Source: Pseudoips prasinana
Lineage: Eukaryota > Arthropoda > Insecta > Lepidoptera > Nolidae
Length of the DNA: 64,000 nt
Assembly (NCBI GenBank): GCA_951640165.1
Contig: OX621255.1
Location: 1,984,001 to 2,048,000, forward strand
Direction of reading: 5' to 3'
Both the position numbers and the translations under genes were made by a program. The notes under the pieces were generated by a model. The model ran no database searches. It worked only from the letters and a program-made list of their open reading frames with translations, and was not told where the DNA came from. Positions 22,101 to 32,429 of this stretch are shown piece after piece. The number at the start of each line of letters is the position of its first letter. Position 1 is the first letter of the stretch.

Positions 22101-25100
22101 AAACCACATTCTGTCCATATCGTAATATATTATCATAATAATTTTAGTATACCTTAAACAGTTTAAAGTGAACGTAGTAGGAACTTTCTAGTGTTATTAG
22201 CATTACTACAATTGAGAATTTGCGTAAACGTGTAAACCCTTGCTCTAGATGTAATCAGATTGAACTGGACCATAAGGAAGAGAAAATGAGGCAAAGTAAG
22301 CTTTATGACTAGAATATACTAAATAGTTACTAGGCATTAAAGTGATCACTCACGAAAGTCCACCCCGCTACTTACTAGGTCTGCAAGGCATCTGCTGCTT
22401 GAAAATATTAACTTAAGTCAAAGTCAAAGTCAAAAATTATTTATTCCGTAAAAATTTTACATTTATGTGGAGAGTATAGTTAAAACGATGTCTATACTTT
22501 TACATTGATTTTTTTCTAGCGGTAGCGTGTTTACCCGCACAGAACGAGGTCCTGGGTTCAAATCCCGGGTCAAGCCAAAAGTGATTTTGGGAGTTTTCTG
22601 TATGAAAAAATTCTCACCATCAGCCTGAAGTCTGGGAGTATAGGCGGTATCATACCCCCGTGCCTTGGAAAACACATAAAGCCGTCGGTCCTGTACTTGG
22701 CCTCTTTTCAGTCGTGTCGCAAGGCGTCCCATCGGATCATAAGAGTGAAAAGTAGAAAGTGCTCCTGTGTTTACATATTTGGACATATTATAGTGCACAC
22801 AGTTGAGCACTATAATATGTCCCGCACATCTATGCGGGACATATTATAGTGCATTAGCTATCTGGCTAATCTCTGATGACATTGACCACCGTGGCCGAAA
22901 TTCGGCTAGGAGGACATCATTATTGATTTAACTTCACATGGTACATTTGTTTTCTTCGGTGATTATTACTCAATTCAGATATATGCTCTCATGAGTAAGT
23001 CTCTATCACTGTGTCAAATTTGAAGAAGATCAAGTCAGCCATTCACGTGGAATACGATCAGGAACTCACTACATGAGTCGCTTAAAAAAGAGCTTCGTTT
23101 TCACACAGATCAATGATTAGGACCAAGCGAACACTGCTTGTATGGTACCAATCCTAATATTCTCCACCTAAAACCACCGCTCACATAGCTTAAAAATATT
23201 GGAAACACCTAAATATGTACAACAGCTATTTATTCACAAAAACCTATTATATCCAATACGTGTCTTATTTAATTAAAGTTTTCAACATCTTCCACTATTT
23301 AACACCAAAATAACAAGAAGCAGGAGAAAATATTTCTCACCAACTTATTTCGTTTTTCTTGTTTGTTTTTTAACTAGTGCTTCATGTTAAAGTAATTTGT
23401 CGTTAGCTACTTTTCCTCCGAGGCACAGACACTCCATAAATAATAAATAAAATAAAAAATAAAAAAGGTTTTTGAAGTTATACTTCTTTTGGCGCGATGG
23501 TGAAAAATGATGAGAGTGAATTTTTACGATGCGCGCGCACACCGACACCAAAAAATTTAACAGCATGAAGTTAGTTCTAGGTGGTATGAGAGTGAATTTT
23601 TACGATGCGCGCGCATCGTAAAAATTACAGCATGACGTTAGTTCTAGGTGGTATGAAAATTGATAACTATGTTCAAGTTGTATATTAAGAAGTGTAACTT
23701 CTAACGCGTGTACATAAGTACACACAAGTTTTTTTATTCACGTAAACTTCAAAAAAGCGCTTGTAAATAGTCAGAACATATTCGTAGTAGTATATAATTA
23801 ATTTATAATTATTTCTAGGTACATATAGATATTTAGGTACAGGGATTGTAGGAAATAATTTACAATAAGATTTATTTTACAACAGCAGCGATATTTAACT
23901 AACTTAAATTAAGTTATTGTCAAGGTTCATGTGTAGGTTTAATTATCAAAATTTAAATTTTATCTATATTTTTACTACATATTGTCGAATATGTAGTATC
24001 TCCCTAGCGCTAAAATCACTGTTATATTCAATGGTGGACCAAAACGATAGGTCATTGTAAGTGAATACTGTTATACTATTCTATACACGTTTGTTGAACT
24101 AAAATAAGCGACAGATGGCGAACATGAGACTAAATTAAGTTTATTTATATTATGTTTATGTAGATATATTCTATTTTATATTCTAGTTATACCCCAGGTA
24201 ATACGCACTGGTTTAGAATTAGCATTCTAGATACGTTTAGAGTAGGCATATTCGAGGATATTTGATATGTATGACCTCATGAACTGTCTCATCTTGAAAT
24301 TGAGGACACGGAAAAGCTTTTAGTGGAAATTTAATATTTTATTCATCTTAAAAGATATCTCGAGTAAATTGTGAATTTTTGACCTTTAAATTATTATTAC
24401 ATTCCTGATGATGAATAATGATCTTTGTTCGGAGTTATGAAACTGAACAGCTCAGCGTTTTCCATTTGTGCATTGCATGCACTATTGGTACGCTCCTAAA
24501 TTATAATTTTATACGAATTTTTAACTCAGTTCGCAATCCACCAGCGACCGAGCTCATACCATATAACCATAATTTACCATAAACCATTTAATTATTATTT
24601 ACCATTTATAATAGTATCAACTGACCATTTTAGTTTATATTACGAGTGTTAAACCATTAGATCTTAGTTGTGAATACAATAGTTTTTACCAATAAATTCA
24701 GTGTTTTTAATAAACTATTAAAAACCAACAAGGAGCTCGCAACTCGCTACAATCTTTAAAGGCCGATCCACACTCGCACGAAAACAACGGCGTGAATAGC
24801 AGCGCGAAGCGCGGCGCGAATCGCGGTTAATATTGCCAACAATCTACACTCGCAAGTTCACGCCGGGCTTCACAGTATAGTTCGCGCTCTTGACGAGTAT
24901 GCACGTCAAATTTTGAAGTTTATTTGTAAGAAGTAGGTATGGACAGTGAAACCACTGCAGGTGCTTTACTATTTTGCGCTCTGGTAATTTAGAGTTACGC
25001 CTTAAAGAAAAAACAAACAATTCAAAAGAAGCACAGAAAACGGAGATGGTGGATTACCACCATTCACCGAAACGTGACTAAGCAACCCGTGAATGTGGAG

Positions 25101-28100
25101 TCTTGTCGTGTTCACGCGCGCCCCGCGCCTGCGAGCCCTTTGTCGCGGGACAAAAAACCGACAATTTTCGGGGAACGAGCCGCGAAGCCGCGAAGAATAT
25201 GCGAATAGCATCTACACTCATGCTTCGCGGATGCTTCGCGCCTTCGCGCGCGGACCGCGCGTGTTTGCGGGCGCGGCATAATAATATTGTGCCTCGGATA
25301 GCACGTAATGCCGTTGGTCGTGTACCTGACTTCTTTATGGTCGTGTCGCTAGTCGTCACATCGGATTATGAAAGTGATGGACTAGAAAGTGCCACTATAC
25401 ATATTATAGGGCGGAAATGTTCGCAGGCGGCTAGTCTCAATGGAGACTAGCCTGTCTGTGTAGTCTGCGTTGAGACTGGTCGCCGTGGCCAAAATTTGAC
25501 CAAAGGGACATTACGTGTGCGATTGACTTTCACCCAGTATAATTATTAACTAATAATAAAGTTAAGACTTTTGACGCTTTATAAGAACTTCGGATATTAA
25601 ACTATGAGGTTTTTTCTCTAAATCTGTGGTAAAATGGAATTTGAGCTGATTACAACTTTTAGTAATAACCAACATTATAGTCTGATGCCGTTACGTAATT
25701 TCCTAACAAAAGTCTCCTTTGATTCCAGGCTCCTTCTCCTACGTGGACCCTCGCCATCAAGTCCGCACAGTAGACTACATTGCGGACAAGCAGGGCTTCC
25801 ATCCGGTGCTGAATGATGTGCCCCCAGAGCACCCTGCGGACTCGGAGTCCGTAGCGCAGGCGAAAGACCGGCATTACCAGCTTTACGCGAAGATTGCGGA
25901 GGAACATGCGGTCCATCCGCACCCTGATGGTAAGAGAATATACCACCTTTATATTGGTCAGTATCTTGAAGTTGGTGCTCATAGCCAGATGCTCTCACCG
26001 TCCGCAAGTGATTGGCGAGGTAAAGCAACTGATGACCGCGAGTGGTTTAATTTCTGAGTATCTCCGTGCTTCGGAGGACACGTTAAGCTGTCGGTCTCGG
26101 TTGTAGTCACTAGACAACATTCGTTAAGCCATGTCAGAGGCCTACTGGGCGGCTTGAACTACTCTGACACTAGGGTAACCACTGGCCCATACGATAAGTA
26201 AATAAGTATCTTGATATCGATAAGAAACTCTACTGCAAAGTTATCAGGTGACAACGACCGTGGAAATGTAACATGTAACTAGTTGGTAATGACTGTCCAG
26301 TCATTATGTTGAAGCTAAGTTTATACTATAACTTTACAACTATGGTGGCCAAACGCAACGGAGACGGGCCAAGTCTTAAGGACGTGTCATAGTGGACGAG
26401 TGTCTTCGAAAGCAAAGGTCCATTTTATATTTCCTCTCTTTCATCTTCTTCTTTTTAGCCGTTCATGGAGGCTGCCATAAAGCCCTTCTGCCCCCTTTCA
26501 TATTCAGTTGGGACCACTATCTCATACGACTAAAGATACGATTTACATACGACTAGGCGACTGTTTTCCATTACAGGCTCTCCATCCAGGCTGTTTTTGA
26601 CGGTTTCTTTGGTCTAGCAGTGTGGAACCGTAAATCAGAGACACTTTCGTACTCTCCGCATCTCGAGGTCTTCGACAAATTTCCGCTTTTTATCCCATCG
26701 AATCATATGAGTGATGGCATAGAAAGTGCCCATGTGTTTGTGCACACACTTGTGAACTATGTCATATGTTACGCGCAGATGGCTAGTATCGATGGAGACT
26801 GGACTGAGCTTCCCTTGTCAAATTTGGCTAGGAGGACATTTATTATTTATCCAGAATCTAGGCAGCTACTGGCTTCCCTAGCAGCAAAAACCCCTTGTAT
26901 CATTTATTTGTCAGACCGGAAATTTGAACCCAAGATCTCATTTTTTGCAGATGAATATCGTAATATTAGTTAAGGTTTGGTCATCATTAACCTCCACCAC
27001 TCAACCTAACCAAAAGTTTTGGTTAGGTTGATTGGTGGAGGTTTTATTTAGAGTCACTATTTCTGGATCCCTTCTTAAACGTGGTATTAATAATAATTAT
27101 GATTGTTCTTCTGAAGCTACCTCAGAAGCTTTCGAGACAAGTATGCAAAGATTTAAATCAAATAGAATTTGAATTAACAATCCCAAATCACGCGACATTA
27201 TGTAATTGTTCCGATTGGTGGAAAGTGTATCGTAATCGATTTAAATCGCTTAGCAACATTTTTGGGCCTAACAATAGTACGGCTATTAAAATACAGTAAT
27301 ACTACTTTTACATTGGGGACTAGATGGACAAAACAAAACACGCACTAGGGAAAGGCGAGTATTCCAAAACAAACTTTTCCAAATCCAAGACAGTTGTAGC
27401 GATCTCCCAGGAACGTTCTTTTTATGAGTCATTGTTTATCAGGACACCTGCAGGACCCACGGTTGCAACTCCTGTAAGCCAGGATTTATAGGAGTTGCAA
27501 GAGTGGATAAGAGGTTGGTACAAGCGCGATTAAAAATATAAAAAGCTATATATCTAAAACCCTCCCAGGTAAAAAAATATATATACATCCTTGTCTAAGC
27601 CATACTGTATGAGTATATGGACGCTACAGTAGTAATCTGCCACTATCAAACTTTTTCAATAATTGCATAAGTGTGAGTATTTTCCCAGAGCAACTTAAGA
27701 TGGCTTGAGTTATTCGTATCCATAAAAGGGTAAGAAAACTGACCCTAAGAATTATAGACCAATTTCATTATTGCCGGTACTATCGAAAATATATGAAAAA
27801 CTCCTGAAAGATAGAATACTATCCCACTTGCATCTAAACGGAATTCTTAACAAACGCCAATTTGGTTATCAAACGGGACTGGGTACTGTCGATGCGGTTG
27901 ACCAACTAATTAATGAGGTATTAGGCGAATTAACTAACAAAATAAAAGTAGCAGGTTTATTTTTGGACCTATCCGCTGCATTTGATACAATCGACCATGA
28001 AATTCTTCGTGGCAAATTGGAATTTTACGGAATTAGGGGTAATGTGTTAAGTTTCATAAGGTCATAGTTAAGCAATAGGAAACAGTTCGTCAGTTAAATT

Positions 28101-28797
28101 ATTGTAAGAGGACAAGAAGTCGTAACTAAATCTAAATTAACTAATATAAGATGTGGTCTACTGCAGGAATCAATATTAGCACCAATTCCTTTATAATTTA
28201 TAAGTAAAGTAATAGTCTATGACGCAGACGCAGACGATACAGATGCAATAATATCAGCTAATAGTTCACACGGACTACAATGTCAGATAAATAACTCGCT
28301 TTTGGCCTTTAATGAATGGTTCGCGGCCAACAATATGCAACTAAATATTAACAAAACTAACGCTATATTGTTCCAAACAACGGCGCGAAAGAAGGAAAGT
28401 ATTGACATATTTAGTTAAGGGGCCAAAGTCGAACTCAATCATGTTGTTAAATTCCTGGGAGTACATATAGATCAGTTCTTAAACTGGAAACCGGAACTAG
28501 TAGCAATAGAAAATGCAATAAATTCAGCCTGTTACTTATTTAAAGAACGCTGAGAAGAAATGATCGAGCTGTAGTGGTATTTGGATGATGATGTTGATTT
28601 TTGAAAATAATCCTTTCCCTTCTCTCCTTCCAGAAGTATCAGCCCCGCGTGAAACTGAAGCTGTGGCAGTCGCTCGTGCAAAGCACGCTCAGCTGTTCCG
28701 AGTGATCGCAGAGCAGCACGCGCGCATTGCAGCCGAGAGAGAGGCACTACTTAGAGAGGAGGAAGAGAAGCAGCATTTGCAAGAGTTGGGCCAATAG
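18986..28797 (+). CDS. Cuticular protein with Rebers-Riddiford (chitin_bind_4) domain; whole gene span
   Basis: Structural protein of the insect exoskeleton; the Rebers-Riddiford (RR) domain binds chitin in the extracellular cuticle. Three coding exons, 18986-19172, 25729-25929 and 28634-28797, join in frame through two phase-1 introns (6.6 and 2.7 kb) to give 183 residues. Residues 1-16 form a signal peptide (MLCPTLFLASLALVAA). Residues about 31-90 form the RR domain: 'PYVFSYSAG' leads in, the exon junction makes 'KGSFSYVDPRHQVRTVDYIA', then 'DKQGFHP' closes it. The 'G-F-x-P' close is RR-1-like and the 'VRTVDY' is RR-2-like, so I leave the subclass open. The C-terminus is rich in Ala, Glu, Arg and His and looks helical. 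An acceptor (tcttttgttccag) directly precedes the ATG, so an upstream 5' UTR exon, perhaps with a few codons, must exist; I could not find it. AATAAA stands at 29031-29036. Confidence 0.93.
19258..19398. repeat. MITE-A copy 3 (cuticle gene intron 1)
   Basis: Right end and interior match MITE-A (ttgatgtgctggcgtctg); the left terminal repeat has decayed ('catacgccagccacata'). TA flanks at 19256-19257 and 19399-19400. Confidence 0.8.
19409..19730 (+). mobile_element. Non-autonomous Helitron copy
   Basis: Starts TCTATACATATA, ends CACAACTAGT, flanked by A (19408) and T (19731). The terminal hairpin 'cgcgggtaaaaccgcg' lies about 10 bp before the end. It is closely similar to 62810-63144 throughout (gaaagtcaaaactgtacat; tacaatcgatatcgaagcc; ctcaaaaagtac). 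No coding capacity. Confidence 0.8.
19805..20250 (+). repeat. LINE 3' fragment
   Basis: 19805-19906 encodes 'ALYHKLPDKLKDEPMTKFKR' and a stop, the conserved end of a CR1/Jockey-type ORF2; the following sequence is presumably its 3' UTR. Confidence 0.55.
20530..21495 (+). pseudogene. CR1-like LINE fragment with RT C-terminus
   Basis: 20535-20765 encodes 'AYKSLRFVLRCSEEF' and 'LLLYTSYVRNKLEYCSTAWN', the C-terminal part of a LINE ORF2 after the RT core. The frame is then broken by a 70-bp palindrome (20721-20790). Decayed coding sequence continues to about 21150, and the 3' UTR ends 'gcaaataaaatattgattga' near 21493. It lies in intron 1 of the cuticle gene. Confidence 0.75.
21495..21750. repeat. 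Dispersed repeat family S, copy 2
   Basis: Inverted match to 15005-15310 (gcggggcagtc start; 'cagccagtgtgaataaa' end). Confidence 0.65.
21754..21965. repeat. MITE with about 55-bp terminal inverted repeats
   Basis: Left arm 'ccatcttacgaatatcc' with 'caggtcacgtcatgtcctga'; right arm is its imperfect complement (ggacatgtgacctgg, ggatattcgtaagacgg). A loop of about 100 bp lies between. No reading frame. Confidence 0.75.
21966..22419. other. Unassigned intron sequence
   Basis: No recognised repeat; intron 1 of the cuticle gene. Confidence 0.4.
22420..22925 (+). repeat. LINE tail scrap followed by SINE Sn1 copy
   Basis: 22420-22480 is the tail of the 12085-12440 LINE family (caaagtcaaagtcaaaaatt). 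22515-22920 is Sn1 with head 'gaggtcctgggttcaaatcc' and end block 'gccgaaattcggctaggagg'. It is longer than other copies because 'gacatattatagtgc' appears three times (see findings). Confidence 0.8.
22965..23110 (+). repeat. Dispersed repeat shared with 13755-13900
   Basis: Same block order as the other copy ('cactgtgtcaaatttgaag', 'ctacatgagtcgct', 'gagcttcgtttt'). Confidence 0.55.
23115..23500. other. Unassigned intron sequence
   Basis: No recognised feature. Confidence 0.35.
23511..23652. repeat. Imperfect tandem duplication with GC-alternating core
   Basis: The unit 'tgagagtgaatttttacga' + 'tgcgcgcgca' ... 'ttagttctaggtggta' occurs at 23511-23586 and 23587-23652. In the second unit the core is a perfect palindrome (ttttacgatgcgc / gcgcatcgtaaaa). 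Confidence 0.8.
23720..23935 (-). repeat. Diverged 3' UTR of the 45-kb LINE family
   Basis: Blocks 'ttattcacgtaaacttc', 'cgcttgtaaatagtcagaac' and 'atagatatttaggtaca' match 45165-45290. Confidence 0.7.
23936..24750. other. Unassigned intron sequence
   Basis: AT-rich, no exon or repeat recognised. Confidence 0.4.
24755..25280. repeat. GC-rich repeat block
   Basis: Repeated 'acactcgca' units (24769, 24846 and a variant near 25211) and many 'cgcgaa/cgcggc' steps, against an AT-rich surround. Probably a non-autonomous DNA element; terminal repeats are not clear to me. Confidence 0.45.
25290..25515 (+). repeat. SINE Sn1 fragment
   Basis: 'atgccgttggtcgtgtacctg', 'cggattatgaaagtgatgg' and 'gccgtggccaaaatttgacc' match the 3' two thirds of Sn1. 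Confidence 0.6.
25729..25929 (+). CDS. Cuticular protein exon: core of RR domain
   Basis: Acceptor 'tttgattccag' at 25718-25728; donor 'gatg|gtaagag' at 25930. Encodes 'SFSYVDPRHQVRTVDYIADK' onward, then the Ala/Glu/His-rich stretch 'HYQLYAKIAEEHAVHPHP'. Phase 1 at both ends. Confidence 0.93.
25965..26205 (+). repeat. 5S-rRNA-derived SINE copy in intron 2
   Basis: Head 'ctctcaccgtccgcaagtga' and 'ggcgaggtaaagcaactgat' corresponds to the 5S rRNA internal promoter region; the body 'ttaagctgtcggtctcggtt' and 'agccatgtcagaggcctact' matches 62120-62240. It starts about 35 bp after the donor of the preceding exon. Confidence 0.7.
26585..26860 (+). repeat. Decayed SINE Sn1 copy
   Basis: 'tttctttggtctagcagtgt' (A-box region) and the end block 'tttggctaggaggacat'; the middle has lost parts. 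Confidence 0.6.
26989..27042. repeat. Near-perfect palindrome
   Basis: 'aacctccaccactcaacc' / 'ggttgattggtggaggtt' around the centre 'ccaaaagttttgg'; one mismatch region. Confidence 0.7.
27060..27715. other. Unassigned intron sequence
   Basis: A short palindrome ('gttgcaactcctgta' / 'aggagttgcaag') near 27462-27500; otherwise nothing recognised. Confidence 0.35.
27720..28560 (+). pseudogene. Decayed CR1/Jockey-type LINE in cuticle gene intron 2
   Basis: 27771-28067 encodes 'LPVLSKIYEKLLKDRILSHL', 'KRQFGYQTGLGTVDAV' and 'LFLDLSAAFDTIDHEI', RT motifs 0 to A. Further fragments of the palm domain and 'NNMQLNINKT' follow, with stops and frame breaks, to about 28560. No 5' end or endonuclease. 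Same strand as the host gene. Confidence 0.8.
28634..28797 (+). CDS. Cuticular protein terminal exon
   Basis: Acceptor 'tctccttccag' ends at 28633. Encodes 'HAQLFRVIAEQHARIAAERE' and an acidic Glu-rich end 'LLREEEEKQHLQELGQ', then TAG. The 'HxQLYxxIAEEHA' block of the previous exon is echoed here ('HAQLFRVIAEQHA'), suggesting an internal duplication. Confidence 0.9.
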
Positions 28798-29030
28798 CCA
28801 AAGATGACAACTTCAAATTAACTGAGGAAATACCGTGAAATAACAACTTGGTAACAAAATTAACTGCAAATATTATCGAAGCTTAATCTAAGCAATATAC
28901 TGAGTAACTTGTACAACAGCTTGTAAATTCGCTTTACAAGTTACTCGTTTACAATCTCATCTATGATTTGCATCTGTGAGTTGTATGTCTGTCCTCAACA
29001 AGATATGAATTTCACTCATGTAGATATAAT

Positions 29031-29036
29031 AATAAA
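29031..29036 (+). terminator. Polyadenylation signal AATAAA of cuticle gene
   Basis: First canonical signal after the stop codon, 234 nt downstream. Confidence 0.6.
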
Positions 29037-29039
29037 GAT

Positions 29040-29960
29040 ATGCAGTTATCTACTCATATTTATTTTTATATTAGGTACATAAGATGGTCGAGCAAAACAA
29101 GTAACATCATTACATTATCTATAATACAAGGCATACATTCCGACTGCGCCAATTTACTTCATGAAGCAACTTTAAATAAAAAATTTCTGCCATTAAACGT
29201 GTTAATAAAACATATCACTACTAATAACAATATAGTGTTCGATGGAATTAGTATAAAAACTAGTATTTTCTATAGTTTGATGGTTAGATCGAGCTCCTTG
29301 ATATTTACAGGTAGTTTTAGTACATGGTATATATTTTACGGTAGTTTCTCGTGCGGCAGAAACACAGTCAAATATGGTATAGCAGACTTTAAAAAAATAT
29401 GGTTTTTGTGAAACAAAGGCAAATGACAACTTGCAATCAGAACATATAATTCAGAAAATGAAAGTTATTTACTTTGAGTAAAGGTTAGACTTTACGCTTA
29501 AGTATAAAGTAACTTTAGAAAAATGATAATTATAATTATTAATAATTGTTTTTTTAAATAATATAATGAAAAAACATTTATTATTCATTCCATTCTTTTA
29601 TGTGATCTACTCTGTAGGCAAAAGCCAAATGGCAAGTGTTTCGGTTGATATAATGGACATTGACATTTAATTTTATGTGCTAATCTAAGCCATCGCCCAT
29701 AAGTAAATAAATTTAATGTCAATCCTCTACAATTCTCATAATATGATCAAGACACTTGGGATTTGGCTCGTTTTCTGAATACCCTATTTCGAGCCAATGA
29801 TACAAATTGTTTTAGTGGAAGTCAAATTTGTTGCAATGATAAATTAAGACACAATAACGTAACCAGGCCCTATTGGTTTTAAGCCTATGTAAATTAGGGT
29901 TTACAATGTTGGCCTCAGTAATGCCTAATTTGATACAAACGCTTGTTAATGCTCTTAAGA
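29040..29960. other. Unassigned
   Basis: AT-rich; reading frames in both directions have no splice or homology support. Confidence 0.4.
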
Positions 29961-29964
29961 GCCA

Positions 29965-30210
29965 TTTCATCCAGGATTCAAATCGGAGGTCGGGCCTAAA
30001 TGTGATTTTGGGATCTTTCTGTAAAGAAAATATCTTAGTATCAGCCCGAAGCCCGTGAGTTGGTTAGTGAATTAAACCCTCTGCCTCGGAGAACACTTAA
30101 AGCCGTTGGTCCTATACCTGGCCTCTTTCCGATTGTGTCGCTAGTTATTTCATCGGATCATGAGAGAGATGCACTAAAAGTGCCCCTGTGTTTGCGCACG
30201 CACATGTGTG
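29965..30210 (+). repeat. SINE Sn1 fragment
   Basis: 'ttagtatcagcccgaagccc', 'agccgttggtcctatacctg' and 'cggatcatgagagagatgc' match the Sn1 body. Confidence 0.7.
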
Positions 30211-30214
30211 AGAA

Positions 30215-32350
30215 TCGTCTAAAAGTACATGCCAAATGAGATTATCTTTTATCACTGAAATATAACGTTAAATTAGAGAATTCTGTCGAGCTGTATTTAA
30301 GTCATTTAATACTCTAGAAGGAGTATTTGAATATTGTATTGCTAGTTGCTAACTGCCCGAGTGAAAGTAACATTATAAGACCAAACCTTGTAGTCAACTA
30401 AAAACCTTAAATTCTTTTAATAAATTGTAACGGCCATGCCTTAAACGTTATATGGCGCCACTAAAACTATTTCAAGGCAATATTTAGTGAATGTGAATAA
30501 TAATAATATAACACTAAGCTATCCATATTTGAAATAATTATTAAGAACAACGATTTAACGTGATACTCGCAGGATTTATACGAGATTTTGCCATTTATTT
30601 TTTTAATCGTGGTATTTTTATACTTTTTATATATTTTTTTATTTACATTTCGTTTACTTTTGAATAAGTTTTTTTTTATATTTTGCTATAAGAATTATTA
30701 TTATTGTGTTTATTTTATTTCGATGCTATACTTATTTAAGCATTTTGTCAATACTTAAAAATACTGAGCAATTACTATGAACACTTAAATTGTCACAAAA
30801 ATAATATTGTTCATAGTTTTATTTTTAAATTGAACAAGGTTTATAGATTTCTATTTTTATCTTTATTTTTTATATAGAATTTAACTACTCGCAATTCATC
30901 ATAATCTGCATTATGGTATGTCAAACTTGACGTTTAATATATCAATCTGACATATGATATGTTGAATTGAGTGTAGTTATTTGGGTAGGTGCCTCTGTGA
31001 ATAATACCAATTATTATAAGATTGTATATAATTAAGTAACTATTCTTTAATATTGTAAGTATTCTAGCAGTACTCTCGAATTGCCATATTAAAATCAATT
31101 TGACATAATTCCTAGTATGTATTGAGTTTTTTGTATTTTTCTAATGTTTTTAATTATAAAACATCTTATTTAATAAAAAAATAATTGTAACAGTTCCCAT
31201 TTCGGTTTTATTTATAAACCCTCAAAACTGAAAGATGTCATTATGCAGTAGGCGGACAAGTAAAATCGTATTGGGGACGCATGACGGAATAACGGTTGCG
31301 CTTTCGACGGCAGGTAATGAGGTTTTGGGATTGAATCCCGGGCATTTTTTTACTTGACATTTACAAGTTCAAACATCTTTATAATGAGTTGTATATATTT
31401 ATTATTTTATTTGCCCGTACGACTAGCCAAATCGAACCCACGAACCACGGATTATCCGGCCCCATATGTGTTTGCCGCTCCGCCACCGCGCTGTGATGTT
31501 CAGACTCCAATATATACAATCCATTCTACATTTATACTAACGCAAAGAAGATGCTTTTATGTCTAAATCTTTTTTCAGTGTGGCAAAATACAATGCTAAA
31601 AGTTAACAATGAAATCATAGTTTTTATACAAATTATGATTCAAAAATTATATTTACTGTTATCCAAGGAGGCTTTCACTGCTTTACCGGACAATAAAGGC
31701 GAGTTGAAGCTCAAGCCATCTAGCAAATAATCCCAAGTAGCCCAATCCTATGAGTATGAACCTCAACTTCGATGGAGATTACTGACTGGTTTGGTTTATA
31801 GAAACGTTTTGCACAACTATCGTTCCAAATTTATGCGCAAAGCCTGCCTGAAACCAAATTGGGTGTTGTGCAGCTGAATGGGTTTAACTAATTGTATGGT
31901 CAAGCAGACTGCTCAAAATTTGCTATAATAGTAGCCAAAGATTTACAATATAATTTACTTCAGGACAAAATAATATTTATATACTTTTTTATTATGCACC
32001 TTGGGAGTTTGAACCTGGTCTTAGGTCTGTTATTGAGGTAAAGATGTATGAAAGAGTCGATTTAAGGAAACAAAGAAGATAAAATATATATTTATAATAA
32101 GAAAAAAATAAAAGTATATGAGTAAAGACAAACGGAGGAACGCCACTACCTCTGATCATATTTCTATCCTTATTAACATGTCCACGCGTTTGTCTCTCAT
32201 AGAAATTTATTGCAGCAGCTATTGATTGACATTATGGACTAAAATTTATACCAGTTGTACATAAATACTTATATAACCTTTTTTGCAATTAAGAGATTGA
32301 AAAGGGTGAGTAATCCGTGGTAATATGAACAAAAGACTAAGTCTGAAATT
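30215..32350. other. Long unassigned AT-rich stretch
   Basis: Only a possible SINE head near 31287-31345 ('ttttgggattgaatcccggg', B-box-like). No exon found. Confidence 0.45.
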
Positions 32351-32356
32351 ATATTT

Positions 32357-32362
32357 TTTAAT
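32357..32362 (-). terminator. Possible ATTAAA polyadenylation signal of gene B
   Basis: ATTAAA on the minus strand, about 50 nt past the gene B stop. A variant signal, so only moderately likely. Confidence 0.4.
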
Positions 32363-32412
32363 AATTCAATAGGTGTTGTAATCGGCTTGTTCCAAAATCG
32401 TACTCCCGTGAG

Positions 32413-32429
32413 TTAACCACTCGTGGCAT
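32413..32429 (-). CDS. Gene B exon 3 (17-nt coding micro-exon)
   Basis: After acceptor 'tgtattacag' the exon reads AT GCC ACG AGT GGT TAA; with the 'a' left over from exon 2 it encodes N-A-T-S-G-stop. It equals gene A exon 3 in length, phase and protein but differs at synonymous positions. Confidence 0.8.

Noticed and set aside
25078..25450. Several overlapping frames of about 60-115 codons.
   Set aside because: Produced by the stop-poor GC-rich repeat block; they change strand and frame freely.
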